This document shows, piece by piece, positions 28,872 through 38,670 of a stretch of 64,000 nt of DNA. A program made the position numbers and the translations under genes. The notes beneath the pieces are model-generated. The model was not told where the DNA came from. It saw only the letters and a list, made by a program, of their open reading frames with translations, and did not search any database. This stretch comes from Burkholderiaceae bacterium (lineage in GTDB: Bacteria > Pseudomonadota > Gammaproteobacteria > Burkholderiales > Burkholderiaceae_B), in NCBI GenBank assembly GCA_017983955.1, contig JAGOAJ010000002.1, positions 62,001 to 126,000 of the forward strand. The letters are read 5' to 3'. The first letter of the stretch is position 1. Each line of letters opens with the position of its first letter.

Positions 28872-30578
28872 TTAGGCTGGGGCAGAGGCCGACTCTGGAT
28901 TGTAATGAGCTACGCTAATGTCGGCCGGAATCGGGCTGCTGTCGGTATGGCCTGACAGGGCCGCGCTTAGGCTATACAACGGTTTAAAAGAACTGGCTTG
29001 TGCCATGGGCCAGGCGGTTCTGAATATGGTGTTGCGAAATTTCCCTTCTAGCAGTTCACCTTTTTCCAGGTCGGGGAATAGGGCGGATAAGACCCGCACC
29101 TCGCCGTTGGCCAGGCGTCGTGCAATATGATGGGGACGTAGCTCGCCGGGATGGAGCAGGCCAGCTGCCCCTAACAGTTCAGCCAATGCCTTAAGGGTAT
29201 TGCCATGAAAGCTGCTGACCCTTAAAGACTTATCACTAACAACCAACGCTGCCTGGCGCAAAGGGTCTTGGGTGGTAACGCCAGTAGGACATTTTCCTGT
29301 ATGGCAGACCTGGGCCTGTATGCAGCCTACGGCAAACATAAAGGCTCGCGCACTATTACACCAGTCAGCGCCCAAAGCCATAACTCTGGCCATATCAAAG
29401 GCACTGATGATTTTGCCTGATGCGCCCAACTTGATCTGTTCACGCAAGCCTATGCCAACCAGGGTGTTGTGAACCAAGCGCAAGGCTTCGCGCAGTGGCG
29501 TGCCTACGTGATCTACAAACTCTACTGGAGCGGCTCCGGTACCGCCTTCGGCCCCATCCACCACAATAAAATCTGGCGTAATACCAGTTTCCAACATGGC
29601 CTTGGCGATGGCAAACCATTCCCAAGGATGGCCTATGCAGAGCTTGAATCCTACAGGTTTACCGCCGGATAACTGGCGTAGGCGGGCGACGAACTCCAGC
29701 AGTTCTATGGGGGTGCTAAAAGCGCTGTGGTGCGAGGGTGAGTTGCAATCTATGCCAACAGGCACGCCTCGGGCGGCGGCAATTTCACCTGTTACTTTGG
29801 CGCCGGGCAAGATGCCCCCATGACCAGGTTTAGCCCCTTGGGAGAGCTTGATTTCTATCATTTTGATATTGCTGCGCGTGGCCCGCGCTGCAAATTCCTG
29901 ATCAGAGAAATTGCCTTTGCCATCGTTACAGCCAAAGTACCCCGAGCCTATATTCCAGATCAGATCGCCGCCATGTTCGTCGTGGTAGCGACTTACCCCG
30001 CCTTCACCTGTGTCGTGGGCGAAATCGCCTAGGGACGCACCCTTGTTCAACGCTAATACGGCATTGGCCGATAAGGCGCCAAAACTCATGGCTGAAATAT
30101 TCAACACGGACAGAGAGTAGGGCTGGCTGCAGTCCGGTCCGCCCACGGAGATACGAAATTTGGCAGCGTTGGGGTGCGAAGGTTCCATAGAGTGGTTCAT
30201 CCACTCGTAGTCGTGACTATACATATCCAGCTGGGTGCCAAAAGGGCGTTTGTCTACCGCCTGTTTGGCGCGTTGATAGACTAGAGACCGATCCACGCGT
30301 GAAAACGGTAGCCGTTGTGTATCGTCCTCAAAGAAATATTGGCGAATTTCCGGGCGTATGGATTCGAATAAAAACCTTAAGTTGCCGGTGACGGGATAAT
30401 TACGACGGATTGCGTGCGAGGTCTGACGTAAATCTATGCAGCCGCGTACGGTCAGCGCAGCAAACACGATGGCGGCCAGCCACCACCAGGCACTGGCGAA
30501 TATACCTAGCGCCAGAAAAAAAAGGGTGGCTGCAATCACCAAGTACAAAGCCAGATAACGTGTTTGGAAGTGATTCAT
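28872..30578 (-). CDS. Membrane-anchored FMN-binding glutamate synthase family protein
   Basis: 568 residues. Two N-terminal membrane helices (about residues 8-45), then a domain homologous to the FMN/Fe-S part of the large glutamate synthase subunit: LNISAMSFGALSANAVLALNKGA, HDTGEGGVS, IWNIGSGYFGC, IEIKLSQGAKPGHGG, DFIVVDGAEGGTGAAP, LGASGKI and the cysteines of CIQAQVCHTGKCPTGV, which bind a [3Fe-4S] cluster in GltB. It has no amidotransferase domain and no gltD neighbour, so it is not a standard glutamate synthase. The natural reaction of this stand-alone family is unsettled. It stands alone, with a divergent GNAT gene upstream. Confidence 0.87.
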   Translation of the reverse strand: MNHFQTRYLALYLVIAATLFFLALGIFASAWWWLAAIVFAALTVRGCIDLRQTSHAIRRNYPVTGNLRFLFESIRPEIRQYFFEDDTQRLPFSRVDRSLVYQRAKQAVDKRPFGTQLDMYSHDYEWMNHSMEPSHPNAAKFRISVGGPDCSQPYSLSVLNISAMSFGALSANAVLALNKGASLGDFAHDTGEGGVSRYHDEHGGDLIWNIGSGYFGCNDGKGNFSDQEFAARATRSNIKMIEIKLSQGAKPGHGGILPGAKVTGEIAAARGVPVGIDCNSPSHHSAFSTPIELLEFVARLRQLSGGKPVGFKLCIGHPWEWFAIAKAMLETGITPDFIVVDGAEGGTGAAPVEFVDHVGTPLREALRLVHNTLVGIGLREQIKLGASGKIISAFDMARVMALGADWCNSARAFMFAVGCIQAQVCHTGKCPTGVTTQDPLRQAALVVSDKSLRVSSFHGNTLKALAELLGAAGLLHPGELRPHHIARRLANGEVRVLSALFPDLEKGELLEGKFRNTIFRTAWPMAQASSFKPLYSLSAALSGHTDSSPIPADISVAHYNPESASAPA

Positions 30579-30686
30579 GAGTACCCCGGTGTCCTGTGGT
30601 TATGGTGATGTCTATCCCGGTTAAAATACCAGACTTTGCATAGCAGAGACCAACTTTGCATAACACTATAGACAGTGGGGTAGTTC

Positions 30687-31103
30687 ATGGATGTCATATT
30701 AGGCGGCTGGGATAGCCAGGGCCCGCGGGCTACGGCCATACGTCTGGCCGTTTTTGTGGATGAACAAGGCATACCTGTCAGCATAGAGTTGGACAATCAC
30801 GATGCCCAGGCTGTCCATGCGCTGGCAATCGATACAGATGGCGTGGTCGCTGGCACGGGTCGCTTGCTACCGGATGCCCATATAGGGCGTATGGCGGTAT
30901 TGGCTAACTATCGTGGTCGTGGCGTGGGAACCCAATTGTTGCTGGCTCTGGTTGCCGAGGCCAGGCGCCGAGATTACCCTGGCGTAGTCTTGTCGGCGCA
31001 GGTGCATGCCTGTCCTTTTTATGAAGCTCATGGCTTTGTACGCGTTGGCGAGCCCTTTCTTGAGGCAGGTATTCCTCATGTTTCGATGACGCTAAAGTTT
31101 TAA
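30687..31103 (+). CDS. GNAT-family N-acetyltransferase
   Basis: 138 residues. The N-terminal half has the IRLAVFVDEQGIPVSIELD pattern typical of ElaA/YjcF-like GNAT proteins. The acetyl-CoA loop is MAVLANYRGRGVGTQLL (Q/RxxGxG/A), followed by LSAQVHACPFYEAHGFVRVGEPFLEAGIPHVSM. The substrate is unknown. ATG 30687 follows a GTGGGG stretch. Alone between a divergent and a downstream gene. Confidence 0.88.
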   Translation: MDVILGGWDSQGPRATAIRLAVFVDEQGIPVSIELDNHDAQAVHALAIDTDGVVAGTGRLLPDAHIGRMAVLANYRGRGVGTQLLLALVAEARRRDYPGVVLSAQVHACPFYEAHGFVRVGEPFLEAGIPHVSMTLKF

Positions 31104-31156
31104 ACAGTACTGTTCGCTGCTAGACTACGCCAGGTATTAAGGTCGAAGGAATACTT

Positions 31157-31759
31157 ATGAATGCATCTAAGTCTACAGCGCAGCCAGCGCCTACTGCATG
31201 GTTGGCAGACGACTTTGGTCCGACCCATCCAGCACATCAGGTCGTAGATTTCTGGCAAGCAGCAGGCGCTAGTCGCTGGTTTGCCAAAGATCCAGTCTTT
31301 GATTCTGATTTTCAACAACGATTTCAACATTTGCATTTCGCGGCAGCGCGTCAAGAATGCAGTCACTGGTTGGCAGACCCTAAAGCAGGGTTGGCGCTGA
31401 TACTATTACTGGATCAGTTTCCGCGTAATGTGTTTCGAGGAACTGCGCATATGTTTGCTACCGATCCCCTGGCTAGGCAGTACGCTCATGTTTTTCTGGA
31501 TGCTGGCTTAATTGATCAGTTGGATATTGAGTTGCAAACATTCGCTTGTGTGCCCTTTATGCATTCAGAAAGCCTGGATGATCAGGAATATTCCCTGGTT
31601 CTGTATAAGCGCTATGCGCCTGGCAGCATGCGCTGGGCGGATGACCATCACGACATAATTCGTCGCTTTGGTCGGTTCCCCCACCGTAATGCATCTATGG
31701 CACGGATTACTACTGCGCAGGAACAGGCATTTCTGGATGCGGGCGGCTTTGCGGGTTAA
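31157..31759 (+). CDS. DUF924 family protein
   Basis: 200 residues. VVDFWQAAGASRWFAKDPVFDSDFQQRF, then LILLLDQFPRNVFRGTAHMFATDPLAR, PFMHSESLDDQE and FPHRNASMAR are the conserved blocks of DUF924, an all-helical family related in fold to TPR-like proteins. Function unknown; cytoplasmic. AAGGA lies six bases before ATG 31157. The stop overlaps the convergent small-gene stop by four bases. Confidence 0.92.
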   Translation: MNASKSTAQPAPTAWLADDFGPTHPAHQVVDFWQAAGASRWFAKDPVFDSDFQQRFQHLHFAAARQECSHWLADPKAGLALILLLDQFPRNVFRGTAHMFATDPLARQYAHVFLDAGLIDQLDIELQTFACVPFMHSESLDDQEYSLVLYKRYAPGSMRWADDHHDIIRRFGRFPHRNASMARITTAQEQAFLDAGGFAG

Positions 31760-31956
31760 GCCGACAGCCTAAAGCCCATATCGGCTCCCCACTTGTCTTT
31801 GGGCCTAAGCCATATAGTGCGGCATTGTTTGCAAATAAACTGCTCTTCGCAACGTTCGGAGCCGGAGTAAGGTAATACCTGTTGCAGTTGTAATTGAGGG
31901 TGTGGTCTGGCACGACTGGTTCCCACCCTTAGGACCTGACAAAATGAACACATCAT
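31756..31956 (-). CDS. Small putative zinc-ribbon protein
   Basis: 66 residues from ATG 31956 (a second ATG follows directly), with GGAG seven bases upstream. Cysteines at 3, 6, 36, 42 and 45 (CSFC near the N terminus, CEEQFICKQC in the middle) suggest a zinc ribbon with CxxC knuckles. The C-terminal part is basic and aromatic (TIWLRPKDKWG). No named family recognised. The longer reading to 31980 adds eight residues without a ribosome site. Confidence 0.6.
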   Translation of the reverse strand: MMCSFCQVLRVGTSRARPHPQLQLQQVLPYSGSERCEEQFICKQCRTIWLRPKDKWGADMGFRLSA

Positions 31957-32047
31957 GGCGCAACTCCGGTAATAAACCACCTATAAGCGGGTGATTTGTA
32001 AAAAACTCGCACTGACTAAAATATACCGGTTGCTACGGTTTTAAATA

Positions 32048-32086
32048 AGATACAGCCGTACTAGTCATACTAGTACGGCTGTATCT
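32048..32086 (-). terminator. 17-bp perfect inverted repeat after the PAS-LuxR gene
   Basis: AGATACAGCCGTACTAG (32048-32064) is exactly repeated inverted at 32070-32086 around the loop TCATA. On -, the stem is followed by TTATTTAAAA, a weak U tract, 17 bases past the stop of the PAS-LuxR gene. Best read as its terminator, though stem length and lack of GC core leave room for a binding site. Confidence 0.65.
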
Positions 32087-32102
32087 GACTGTTTAGACGG
32101 GC

Positions 32103-33593
32103 TTATCGGAAATTACGAGACTGGGGCTTCTCGTAACCGACAATTCCACGCTGCCGCGCCCATACAATTGCTGCGCCACGGCGGCGTACATTAATTTTGT
32201 TGTAAATCGTGGCTATGTGATTGCGAATGGTGTTTTTGGTGATATTCAGTTTCTGGGCAATTTCCTCGTCTTCCAGCCCCTGGCACATCCAGCCAAGAAC
32301 CTCGTGTTCGCGAGGAGTCAAATCGGCGAGCTCTTTGCATGTGACTTGGGTGTCCTTGGGCTGACGTATTTGAGCCAGCTTTTCAATCACCGAGCGGCTA
32401 AACCAGGACGCGTCTTGCATAACCACGTCTATCGCCTTGATTAACTCTACTTCCGACTGTTTGCGCTCAGTGATGTCCTCCAGCACGCAGAGCATGCAAT
32501 CCTGCTCATTGATGGTGACTTTTTCAGCAGACGCCAGGCAGTCAAAAATGACTCCTGCTTGATTGCGCAACTGTATTTCGTGGTTAACGATACGCTTGTT
32601 TTTTTGCAGTACTAATTTCAATGAGCGGTACTGTTGTGTATCTACCCATAGGGGCAGTGTTGCAACGTCTTGGCCTGCAAGCTCGCTGGCTGAATAGCCG
32701 GTAGTGCGTGATAACGCATCATTGGTCTCTATCACCGCCTGATCGCCCATCGCAATCACCATCATAGGTACGGGAGCCAGACGGAAAGCGGTTGAGAACC
32801 GTTCTTCACTATGGCGTAGTGCGTCCTCGATGCGTTTGCGTTTATCCAGATCGATAAAGGTGAACAACATGCATTTTTCGTCATTCATATCTATCGGCTG
32901 GCCTGCCACAACAACACATTTGTAGCTGCCATCCGGTAATTTGATTTTGGCTTCCATTTGTCGCAGTGCGATCCCTGTCTGTAGACAATGGATTGCGTGC
33001 TCTCGGTGGCAGGAGTTTTCCAGCACATCCAGTTCGTAGACGGACCGGCCCAGCACCTGTGCTGCCTGGTAGCCGGTCATGGAAAGAAATCCCCCGTTGA
33101 CTTTTAAATAGCGCAAATCGGACAGGCTGCATATCAATGCGGGTGCAGGGTTCACATTAAACGTTTTTTCAAACCGCTCCTGGGCAAGGATGTCCTCGGT
33201 GATATCTTGCATGACCAATGCCCAGGACTCGAGGTCGCCGTTAGCGTCCTTAAGGGCTATGCCATGGATTCTATGGGCGGCACGAAATTCGTCATTGTCT
33301 GGCATACGTATATCGACCACGACGTTAGAGAACTCTTCATGGGCCAGTAATCGGTCTATTGGGTATTGCATGGGTTTGAGTCTGTGGTGATTCAGATACC
33401 GCAGTTGATACTTCTTGTGGTAACCAGCCACTGTGCCACCTAAGTGTGCCAATCGTTCGACATTGTGCATGGACAGGGCCAGATCGTTGGCCCACGAGAT
33501 GGTGTGTTCAAGATCTATAAGTATGACCCCGACATTGGCAGCGGCAATAATTTGTTTAAGCTGTTGCGGAGCGGCTAATGGCACATAGTTCAT
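32103..33593 (-). CDS. Triple-PAS regulator with LuxR-type DNA-binding domain
   Basis: 496 residues from ATG 33593, with GGGAG upstream. Three PAS domains (about residues 10-130, 140-255 and 260-385), each followed by a PAC-like strand ending in DITED, IDLDKRKRIED or EDITERKQSE. Then comes a LuxR/GerE helix-turn-helix: LTPREHEVLGWMCQGLEDEEIAQKLNITKNTIRNHIATIYNKI (about residues 425-470). No kinase or receiver domain, so it is a one-component sensor-regulator. The PAS domains could bind heme, flavin or a small ligand; no diagnostic residue settles this. No target operon is adjacent, and a terminator-like repeat isolates it. Confidence 0.88.
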   Translation of the reverse strand: MNYVPLAAPQQLKQIIAAANVGVILIDLEHTISWANDLALSMHNVERLAHLGGTVAGYHKKYQLRYLNHHRLKPMQYPIDRLLAHEEFSNVVVDIRMPDNDEFRAAHRIHGIALKDANGDLESWALVMQDITEDILAQERFEKTFNVNPAPALICSLSDLRYLKVNGGFLSMTGYQAAQVLGRSVYELDVLENSCHREHAIHCLQTGIALRQMEAKIKLPDGSYKCVVVAGQPIDMNDEKCMLFTFIDLDKRKRIEDALRHSEERFSTAFRLAPVPMMVIAMGDQAVIETNDALSRTTGYSASELAGQDVATLPLWVDTQQYRSLKLVLQKNKRIVNHEIQLRNQAGVIFDCLASAEKVTINEQDCMLCVLEDITERKQSEVELIKAIDVVMQDASWFSRSVIEKLAQIRQPKDTQVTCKELADLTPREHEVLGWMCQGLEDEEIAQKLNITKNTIRNHIATIYNKINVRRRGAAIVWARQRGIVGYEKPQSRNFR

Positions 33594-33859
33594 GTTGGAC
33601 TCCCGATCGGTAACCATTACGATATGAGTCCGTACGCAGGGCGCACGCATATCGGGACAGCGTATATGGGCTGTCTGTCTTCAGAGTGTTGCTAGATGAA
33701 GGTGCGGCGAAAGCGCTTGTTATGATTATGCACCGTTTCAACTGGCTACTGGTCAGTTGTGGCGGGGTTTTACTGACAGATAATGTTAAGAATTGCCAAT
33801 AATGTGGAAAAAGCAACCATATATGGCAATATTTATTATTTTATATGCTACTGAATATA
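33594..33859. other. Gene-free promoter-side region of the PAS-LuxR gene
   Basis: Nothing coding. Holds the upstream region of the PAS-LuxR gene and becomes AT-rich towards 33770-33859. It includes the palindrome CCATATATGG (33817-33826) and an ATTGCCA/TGGCAAT pair (33792-33798, 33824-33830) that could be an operator. Confidence 0.35.
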
Positions 33860-33888
33860 AAAAAGGCCCGCATGGTGCGGGCCTTTTT
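33860..33888 (-). terminator. Bidirectional terminator after tRNA-Leu
   Basis: AAAAAGGCCCGCA (33860-33872), TGG loop, TGCGGGCCTTTTT (33876-33888): a 13-bp stem with A and T runs on both sides. It ends the tRNA-Leu transcript on -, 49 bases after the CCA end. Confidence 0.9.
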
Positions 33889-33937
33889 ACTTTTCACTGC
33901 TTAGGAACTTGACTTGGTAGCAGTCCCTAAAAATATT

Positions 33938-34022
33938 TGGTGCCCAGGAGAGGACTCGAACCTCCACACCTTGCGGCACATGGACCTGAACCATGCGCGT
34001 CTACCAATTCCGCCACCTGGGC
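33938..34022 (-). tRNA. tRNA-Leu (anticodon CAG)
   Basis: 85 bases on -, from GCCCAGG (34022-34016) to an encoded CCA (33940-33938). Acceptor GCCCAGG/CCTGGGC, D arm GCGGAATTGGTAGACGC, anticodon loop TTCAGGT with CAG at 33988-33986, long class II variable arm (GTGCCGCAAGGTGT), and GGTTCGAGTCC T-loop. Confidence 0.97.
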
Positions 34023-34119
34023 ATAACTAAAGTGTATGCTATTGCTTACTGCTGCGTTTGCATTACTTCGTTAAGAGGCGCAAAGTATAACCTAGAAATA
34101 AATTAAATGGAAATCACCT

Positions 34120-36558
34120 TTGGTCAAACGATCTAAAAGCAATACAAACAAAAGTGACGTCACGATCGGAGTGCATGAGTTGCCACCTGATTTTGACCCG
34201 GATGTACCTAGCCGTGAACGTATTATGCAGTATCTACGTACCGCCGAGGCTCCGGTTAGCACCACGGAAATGGCTCAAGCCCTGAATGCCCTTATTCCGC
34301 TCTCTGTAGGGTTCGAGCGTCGACTGCGCGCCATGGAGCGCGACGGTCAGCTGTTTTTCAATCCCCAAGGTTTGTTGTTAATCAACAACAAGCTGGATTT
34401 TGTCGCCGGACGTGTACAGGGCCACCGAGATGGCTTTGGCTTTCTGATGCGTGACGATGGCGGACCAGACCTGTTTCTGTCGCCGCGTGAAATGCTAAAA
34501 GTTTTGCATGGTGACCGGGTCTTGGCGCGCGCCGATGGCGAATATCGTGGCAAACCTGAAGCTACCATAGTAGAAGTGTTGGAGCGTCGAACCAATAAGC
34601 TGGTGGGGCGCTTCCTAAAAGAGCGCGGTGCATATATCGTCGCGCCAGAAGATCAGCGCATCAAGCATGACATCCTGATTCCGGCTACGGATACGGGTGG
34701 TGCCCAGCACGGCCAGGTCGTCACTGTAGAGATCGTTCAGCAACCCACGCGGCATACCCAGCCTTTGGGACGCGTGCTGGAAGTGCTGGGTGAAATCGAT
34801 GATCCGGGTATGGAAATTGAAATTGCCGTGCGCAAATTCGATGTTCCTCACGAGTTCTCCGAAGCTGCGCTGGCCCAAGCTGCCAGTGTACCGACAACGG
34901 TTAAGCCCGCCGAGTTCAACGGCCGTATCGACTTGCGGACGATCCCTTTTGTCACTATAGATGGCGAAGACGCACGCGACTTTGACGATGCAGTGTTCTG
35001 CATGCCAGTGGATATAGGTACCGAAAAGCGCAAACGACCCGCTTGGCGTTTGTTGGTGGCTATTGCCGATGTCAGCCACTATGTACGCCCTGGTGATGGT
35101 CTGGATACAGACGCCTTGGAACGTGGCACTAGTGTGTATTTTCCACGTCGCGTCATACCGATGTTGCCCGAAGCCTTGTCCAATGGCATCTGCTCACTAA
35201 ATCCTGAAGTTGATCGTCTGGTACTGGTGTGTGACATGGTCATCCCGGCCAATGGCGTGAAGGCGGGCAATGTAACGGCATATCAGTTTTACGAGGGCGT
35301 GATACGGTCTCATGCACGTACTACCTATGATCAGGTGTGGGCCGCTTTACAGCAGCCCGCAGGGCCAGCGGCCAACAGCCTGGGGGATCTTCTGCCGCAC
35401 GTGCGCAATCTGTACGAACTGTATCAGTCGTTTGCGCACGCCCGAGGCAAACGCGGGGCCATGGAGTTTGATACCGTTGAAACCAAAATCATTTCCAACC
35501 CTATGGGCAAGATAGAACGCATAGAAGCCCATGTCCGCAACGATGCCCACAAGCTGATCGAAGAATGCATGTTGGCGGCCAATACCTGCGCCGCTGAATA
35601 CATGACGCGTAATAAGCGTCATGGCCTATATCGGGTGCACGAAGGCCCTACGCCAGATAAGCTGCTGGCGTTGCGCACGTATTTACGCAACCTGGGCTTG
35701 CATCTGGACGGTGGCGACGAACCATCTACACATGATTATGCCAAGTTGCTGTTGGAAGCGCGCAGCCGCTCCGACTTCCAGATTATTCAGACCATGTGCT
35801 TGAGGTCTTTGCAGCAGGCTATTTACAGCCCCGAGCAAATGGGGCATTTCGGCCTGGCTTACGAACATTACGCGCACTTCACGTCGCCAATCCGACGCTA
35901 TCCGGACTTGTTAACGCATCGCGTCATCAAAAGCCTGCTGCGCTCTAAACATTATTTGCCAAAACTGGCCGAGATGGGTGTGGACGCCAGTTTGTCCCGT
36001 ACCGAACATGAACAGGCGATCTGGGAAAAGCTAGGTATGTTGCTGTCAGCTCGCGAACGTCGTGCTGACGATGCCTCACGCGATGTAGAGGCCTGGCTCA
36101 AGTGCTGGTTCGTCAAGGAAAAGGTTGGCGAAATATTCAGTGGCCGTGTTACGGGAGTTGCCACGTTTGGCATTTTCATCACGCTAGACACCCTATTTGT
36201 CGAGGGCATGGTGCACGTGTCTGAGCTTGGGTCAGACTACTTCCAGTACAACGAAGCCATGAACGAGCTTCGCGGTGAACGCACCGGCATACGCTACCGG
36301 CTGACTGATGCAGTGCAGGTGCAAGTGGCGCGAGTCGACCTGGAGTCTAGGCGCATTGAGTTTCGCTTGGTCAAAGGTACTGGATTCAAGACTCTTAAAG
36401 CCGCCGCTGAACCTGCCCCCGAGCCGCATCGTGTCAAGCGTGCCGCCTCCACCAAACCCTTGGCGCTTAAAGGCACGACAGCTCAGCAACGTCGGGCCGA
36501 TGCCAAGCGTAAGGCCAAAATAGTCACGCCTAAAAAGGTGGGTCGCAGTCGCGGGTAA
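34120..36558 (+). CDS. rnr: Ribonuclease R
   Basis: 812 residues from TTG 34120; no ATG is in frame before the conserved N terminus, and TGGAAA lies upstream. Order: N-terminal helix-turn-helix-like region ([26 protein letters not shown]), cold-shock domains, the RNB nuclease domain with the metal-binding aspartates in [12 protein letters not shown] (residues 281-291), the S1 domain ([27 protein letters not shown]), and a lysine/arginine-rich tail. Hydrolytic 3'-to-5' exonuclease that degrades structured RNA. rlmB follows 32 bases downstream, the conserved rnr-rlmB arrangement. Confidence 0.97.
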   Translation: MVKRSKSNTNKSDVTIGVHELPPDFDPDVPSRERIMQYLRTAEAPVSTTEMAQALNALIPLSVGFERRLRAMERDGQLFFNPQGLLLINNKLDFVAGRVQGHRDGFGFLMRDDGGPDLFLSPREMLKVLHGDRVLARADGEYRGKPEATIVEVLERRTNKLVGRFLKERGAYIVAPEDQRIKHDILIPATDTGGAQHGQVVTVEIVQQPTRHTQPLGRVLEVLGEIDDPGMEIEIAVRKFDVPHEFSEAALAQAASVPTTVKPAEFNGRIDLRTIPFVTIDGEDARDFDDAVFCMPVDIGTEKRKRPAWRLLVAIADVSHYVRPGDGLDTDALERGTSVYFPRRVIPMLPEALSNGICSLNPEVDRLVLVCDMVIPANGVKAGNVTAYQFYEGVIRSHARTTYDQVWAALQQPAGPAANSLGDLLPHVRNLYELYQSFAHARGKRGAMEFDTVETKIISNPMGKIERIEAHVRNDAHKLIEECMLAANTCAAEYMTRNKRHGLYRVHEGPTPDKLLALRTYLRNLGLHLDGGDEPSTHDYAKLLLEARSRSDFQIIQTMCLRSLQQAIYSPEQMGHFGLAYEHYAHFTSPIRRYPDLLTHRVIKSLLRSKHYLPKLAEMGVDASLSRTEHEQAIWEKLGMLLSARERRADDASRDVEAWLKCWFVKEKVGEIFSGRVTGVATFGIFITLDTLFVEGMVHVSELGSDYFQYNEAMNELRGERTGIRYRLTDAVQVQVARVDLESRRIEFRLVKGTGFKTLKAAAEPAPEPHRVKRAASTKPLALKGTTAQQRRADAKRKAKIVTPKKVGRSRG

Positions 36559-36590
36559 AATCGTGCTTTGCTTATGTTTCAAGGAAGATT

Positions 36591-37337
36591 ATGTCGTCCC
36601 ATCAGGTTCTGGCTGGATTTCATGCAGTAACCGCTAGACTCAGGCATGCCGCTGGCTCTATCAAAGAGCTTTACGTTGAAGCCTCACGCCGCGATAAGCG
36701 CATGCAAACCTTTATCCAACTGGCGCAGGCAGCCAATGTACGGGTTATACCCGTTGATGTGACCAGGTTGGATGGCTTGGCCCGTGGCGTACGTCATCAG
36801 GGCGTGGTGGCCCTGGCCGAAGCTCATCCCTTGGCTGTAGATGTGGGCGAGGTGCTGGATCTGCTGGAAGACAAGGGCGAACCTGCCTTGTTCTTGATAC
36901 TGGACGGCGTCACTGATCCGCACAATCTGGGCGCCTGCCTGCGGACTGCCGACGCAGCAGGGGTGCATGCCGTCATTGCACCGCGCGATAAGTCGGTGGG
37001 TTTAAACAGTACCGTGCAGCGTGTTGCTTGCGGTGCTGCTGAAACCGTGCCCTATATTATGGTGACCAATTTGGCGCGCACCATGCGTGAACTGAAACAA
37101 CGTGATGTTTGGCTGGTGGGCACGGATGACGAAGCCACATCATCCATGCATCAGGTGGACGCGCGACGCGCCATGGGCTGGGTCATGGGCGCAGAAGGCG
37201 AGGGCATGCGACGCTTGACCCGAGAAACCTGCGATGAGCTGGTCAACATCCCCATGTTGGGTTCGGTCGAAAGCCTGAATGTTAGCGTGGCCAGTGCAGT
37301 ATGCCTGTACGAGTCTGTGCGTCAGCGCAGGGCTTAA
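36591..37337 (+). CDS. rlmB: 23S rRNA (guanosine-2'-O)-methyltransferase RlmB
   Basis: 248 residues. SpoU/TrmH (SPOUT) family: N-terminal substrate-binding domain ([15 protein letters not shown]), [28 protein letters not shown] (motif 1), [17 protein letters not shown] (motif 2) and [22 protein letters not shown] (motif 3, trefoil knot). Methylates G2251 of 23S rRNA. AAGGA lies six bases before ATG. Confidence 0.96.
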   Translation: MSSHQVLAGFHAVTARLRHAAGSIKELYVEASRRDKRMQTFIQLAQAANVRVIPVDVTRLDGLARGVRHQGVVALAEAHPLAVDVGEVLDLLEDKGEPALFLILDGVTDPHNLGACLRTADAAGVHAVIAPRDKSVGLNSTVQRVACGAAETVPYIMVTNLARTMRELKQRDVWLVGTDDEATSSMHQVDARRAMGWVMGAEGEGMRRLTRETCDELVNIPMLGSVESLNVSVASAVCLYESVRQRRA

Positions 37338-37377
37338 GCATATAACCACATCATCTTGGTTTTCCCCGGCTGGCTGG

Positions 37378-37412
37378 CATCCATCTGGGTATGATGGATG
37401 GCGGCTTTTTTT
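37378..37412 (+). terminator. Possible terminator after rlmB
   Basis: CATCCATC (37378-37385) pairs with GATGGATG (37393-37400) across a seven-base loop, followed by GCGGC and a run of seven Ts. The T run starts five bases after the stem, so efficiency is uncertain. Confidence 0.5.
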
Positions 37413-37437
37413 CTTTTAATTTCTACAATCTGGTGTC

Positions 37438-38670
37438 ATGGATAACAACGGCTTTACTACTACTCTTCTTCATCTGGACAGACGTTCTACGGTCGAGCAC
37501 GGCGCAATCCATAAGCCCATGCACCCTTCAACGGAGTATGCCTTCCAAGACGCCCGTGAGCTGGCTGCGGTCTTTCAGGGCAAAGCTGGCTATACCTATG
37601 CCAGGCAGGGTACGCCTACTACCGCAGCGTTGGAAAATAAAGTCAGCAAGATGGAGGGTGGGATAGGAACAGTCAGTTTTGCCACCGGTATGGCGGCATT
37701 GACCGCTACTTTTTTCACCTTGCTCAAAGCCGGTGACCACCTGATCAGCAGCCAGCATATTTTTGGCAATACCAACAGTTTGTTGAACACTCTGGAAGGT
37801 CTGGGGGTCGAAATTAGTCGCGTGGATGCCACAGATATAAAAAATGTGATTGCAGCCTGCAGACCAGAAACTCGCATGGTCTTCACAGAGACTTTGGCTA
37901 ATCCAGGCACCCAAATTCCTGACCTGGCTGCCATAGGCGAGTGGTGCCATCAGAATCAAAAAGTGTTTGTTTTAGACAACACTCTGGCTACTCCTTGGCT
38001 GTGTCAGGGGAAAAGCGTAGGCGCGTCTTTAGTGGTTAATTCCTTGTCCAAACACATAGGCGGTCATGGCAATGCGTTGGGCGGCGCGGTGACTGATACT
38101 GGCTTGTATGACTGGACTGATTACAGCAATATTGCCGCGTCCTACCGTAGCGGTAACCCTGCCTCGTGGGGCCTGCTGCAAATCAAAAAAAAGGGGTTGC
38201 GCGACATGGGGGGCACCCTGGCGTCAGAAGCCGCCCACCGCATCGCTGTAGGCTCTGAAACCCTAGCGCTGCGCATGGACAAGGCCTGTAGCAATGCCTT
38301 AGCGATGGCGCGCTTCCTGGAGGCCCACCCACGCGTTAAAAAGGTGCACTACCCAGGCTTAAGTGAGCACCCGCAGCATGAACGAGCCAAAGCACTGTTC
38401 GGTGATCGCTATGGGGCGCTTCTGGGCATAGAGCTGGCTGACGATATTGACGTTTTTGACTTCCTGAATCGCCTGAAGGTTTTTATTTTGGCGACCCATT
38501 TGGGAGATAACAGAACACTGGTGTTGCCCATGGCGCAAACTATTTATTACGAGATGGGAGCTGCCATGCGCGCTCAGATGGGGATCTCTGAGACCTTCCT
38601 TAGGGTGTCTGTCGGGATAGAGGACACTCAGGATCTTTTGAATGATCTGGAGCATGGGCTAAAGATATAA
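37438..38670 (+). CDS. Cys/Met metabolism PLP-dependent enzyme (cystathionine gamma-synthase family)
   Basis: 410 residues. Fold-type I PLP enzyme: YTYARQGTPTTAALENKVSKMEGG, FATGMAALTATFF, FTETLANPGTQIPDL, LDNTLATPWLCQ and the PLP lysine in VVNSLSKHIGGHGNALGG. The C-terminal FILATHLGDNRTLVLPMA segment fits the group that replaces the acyl group of O-acyl-homoserine with sulfur or cysteine. It could be an O-acetyl/O-succinylhomoserine sulfhydrylase, cystathionine gamma-synthase or methionine gamma-lyase; the sequence alone does not decide. No met genes adjoin it. No strong ribosome site precedes ATG 37438. Confidence 0.86.
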   Translation: MDNNGFTTTLLHLDRRSTVEHGAIHKPMHPSTEYAFQDARELAAVFQGKAGYTYARQGTPTTAALENKVSKMEGGIGTVSFATGMAALTATFFTLLKAGDHLISSQHIFGNTNSLLNTLEGLGVEISRVDATDIKNVIAACRPETRMVFTETLANPGTQIPDLAAIGEWCHQNQKVFVLDNTLATPWLCQGKSVGASLVVNSLSKHIGGHGNALGGAVTDTGLYDWTDYSNIAASYRSGNPASWGLLQIKKKGLRDMGGTLASEAAHRIAVGSETLALRMDKACSNALAMARFLEAHPRVKKVHYPGLSEHPQHERAKALFGDRYGALLGIELADDIDVFDFLNRLKVFILATHLGDNRTLVLPMAQTIYYEMGAAMRAQMGISETFLRVSVGIEDTQDLLNDLEHGLKI

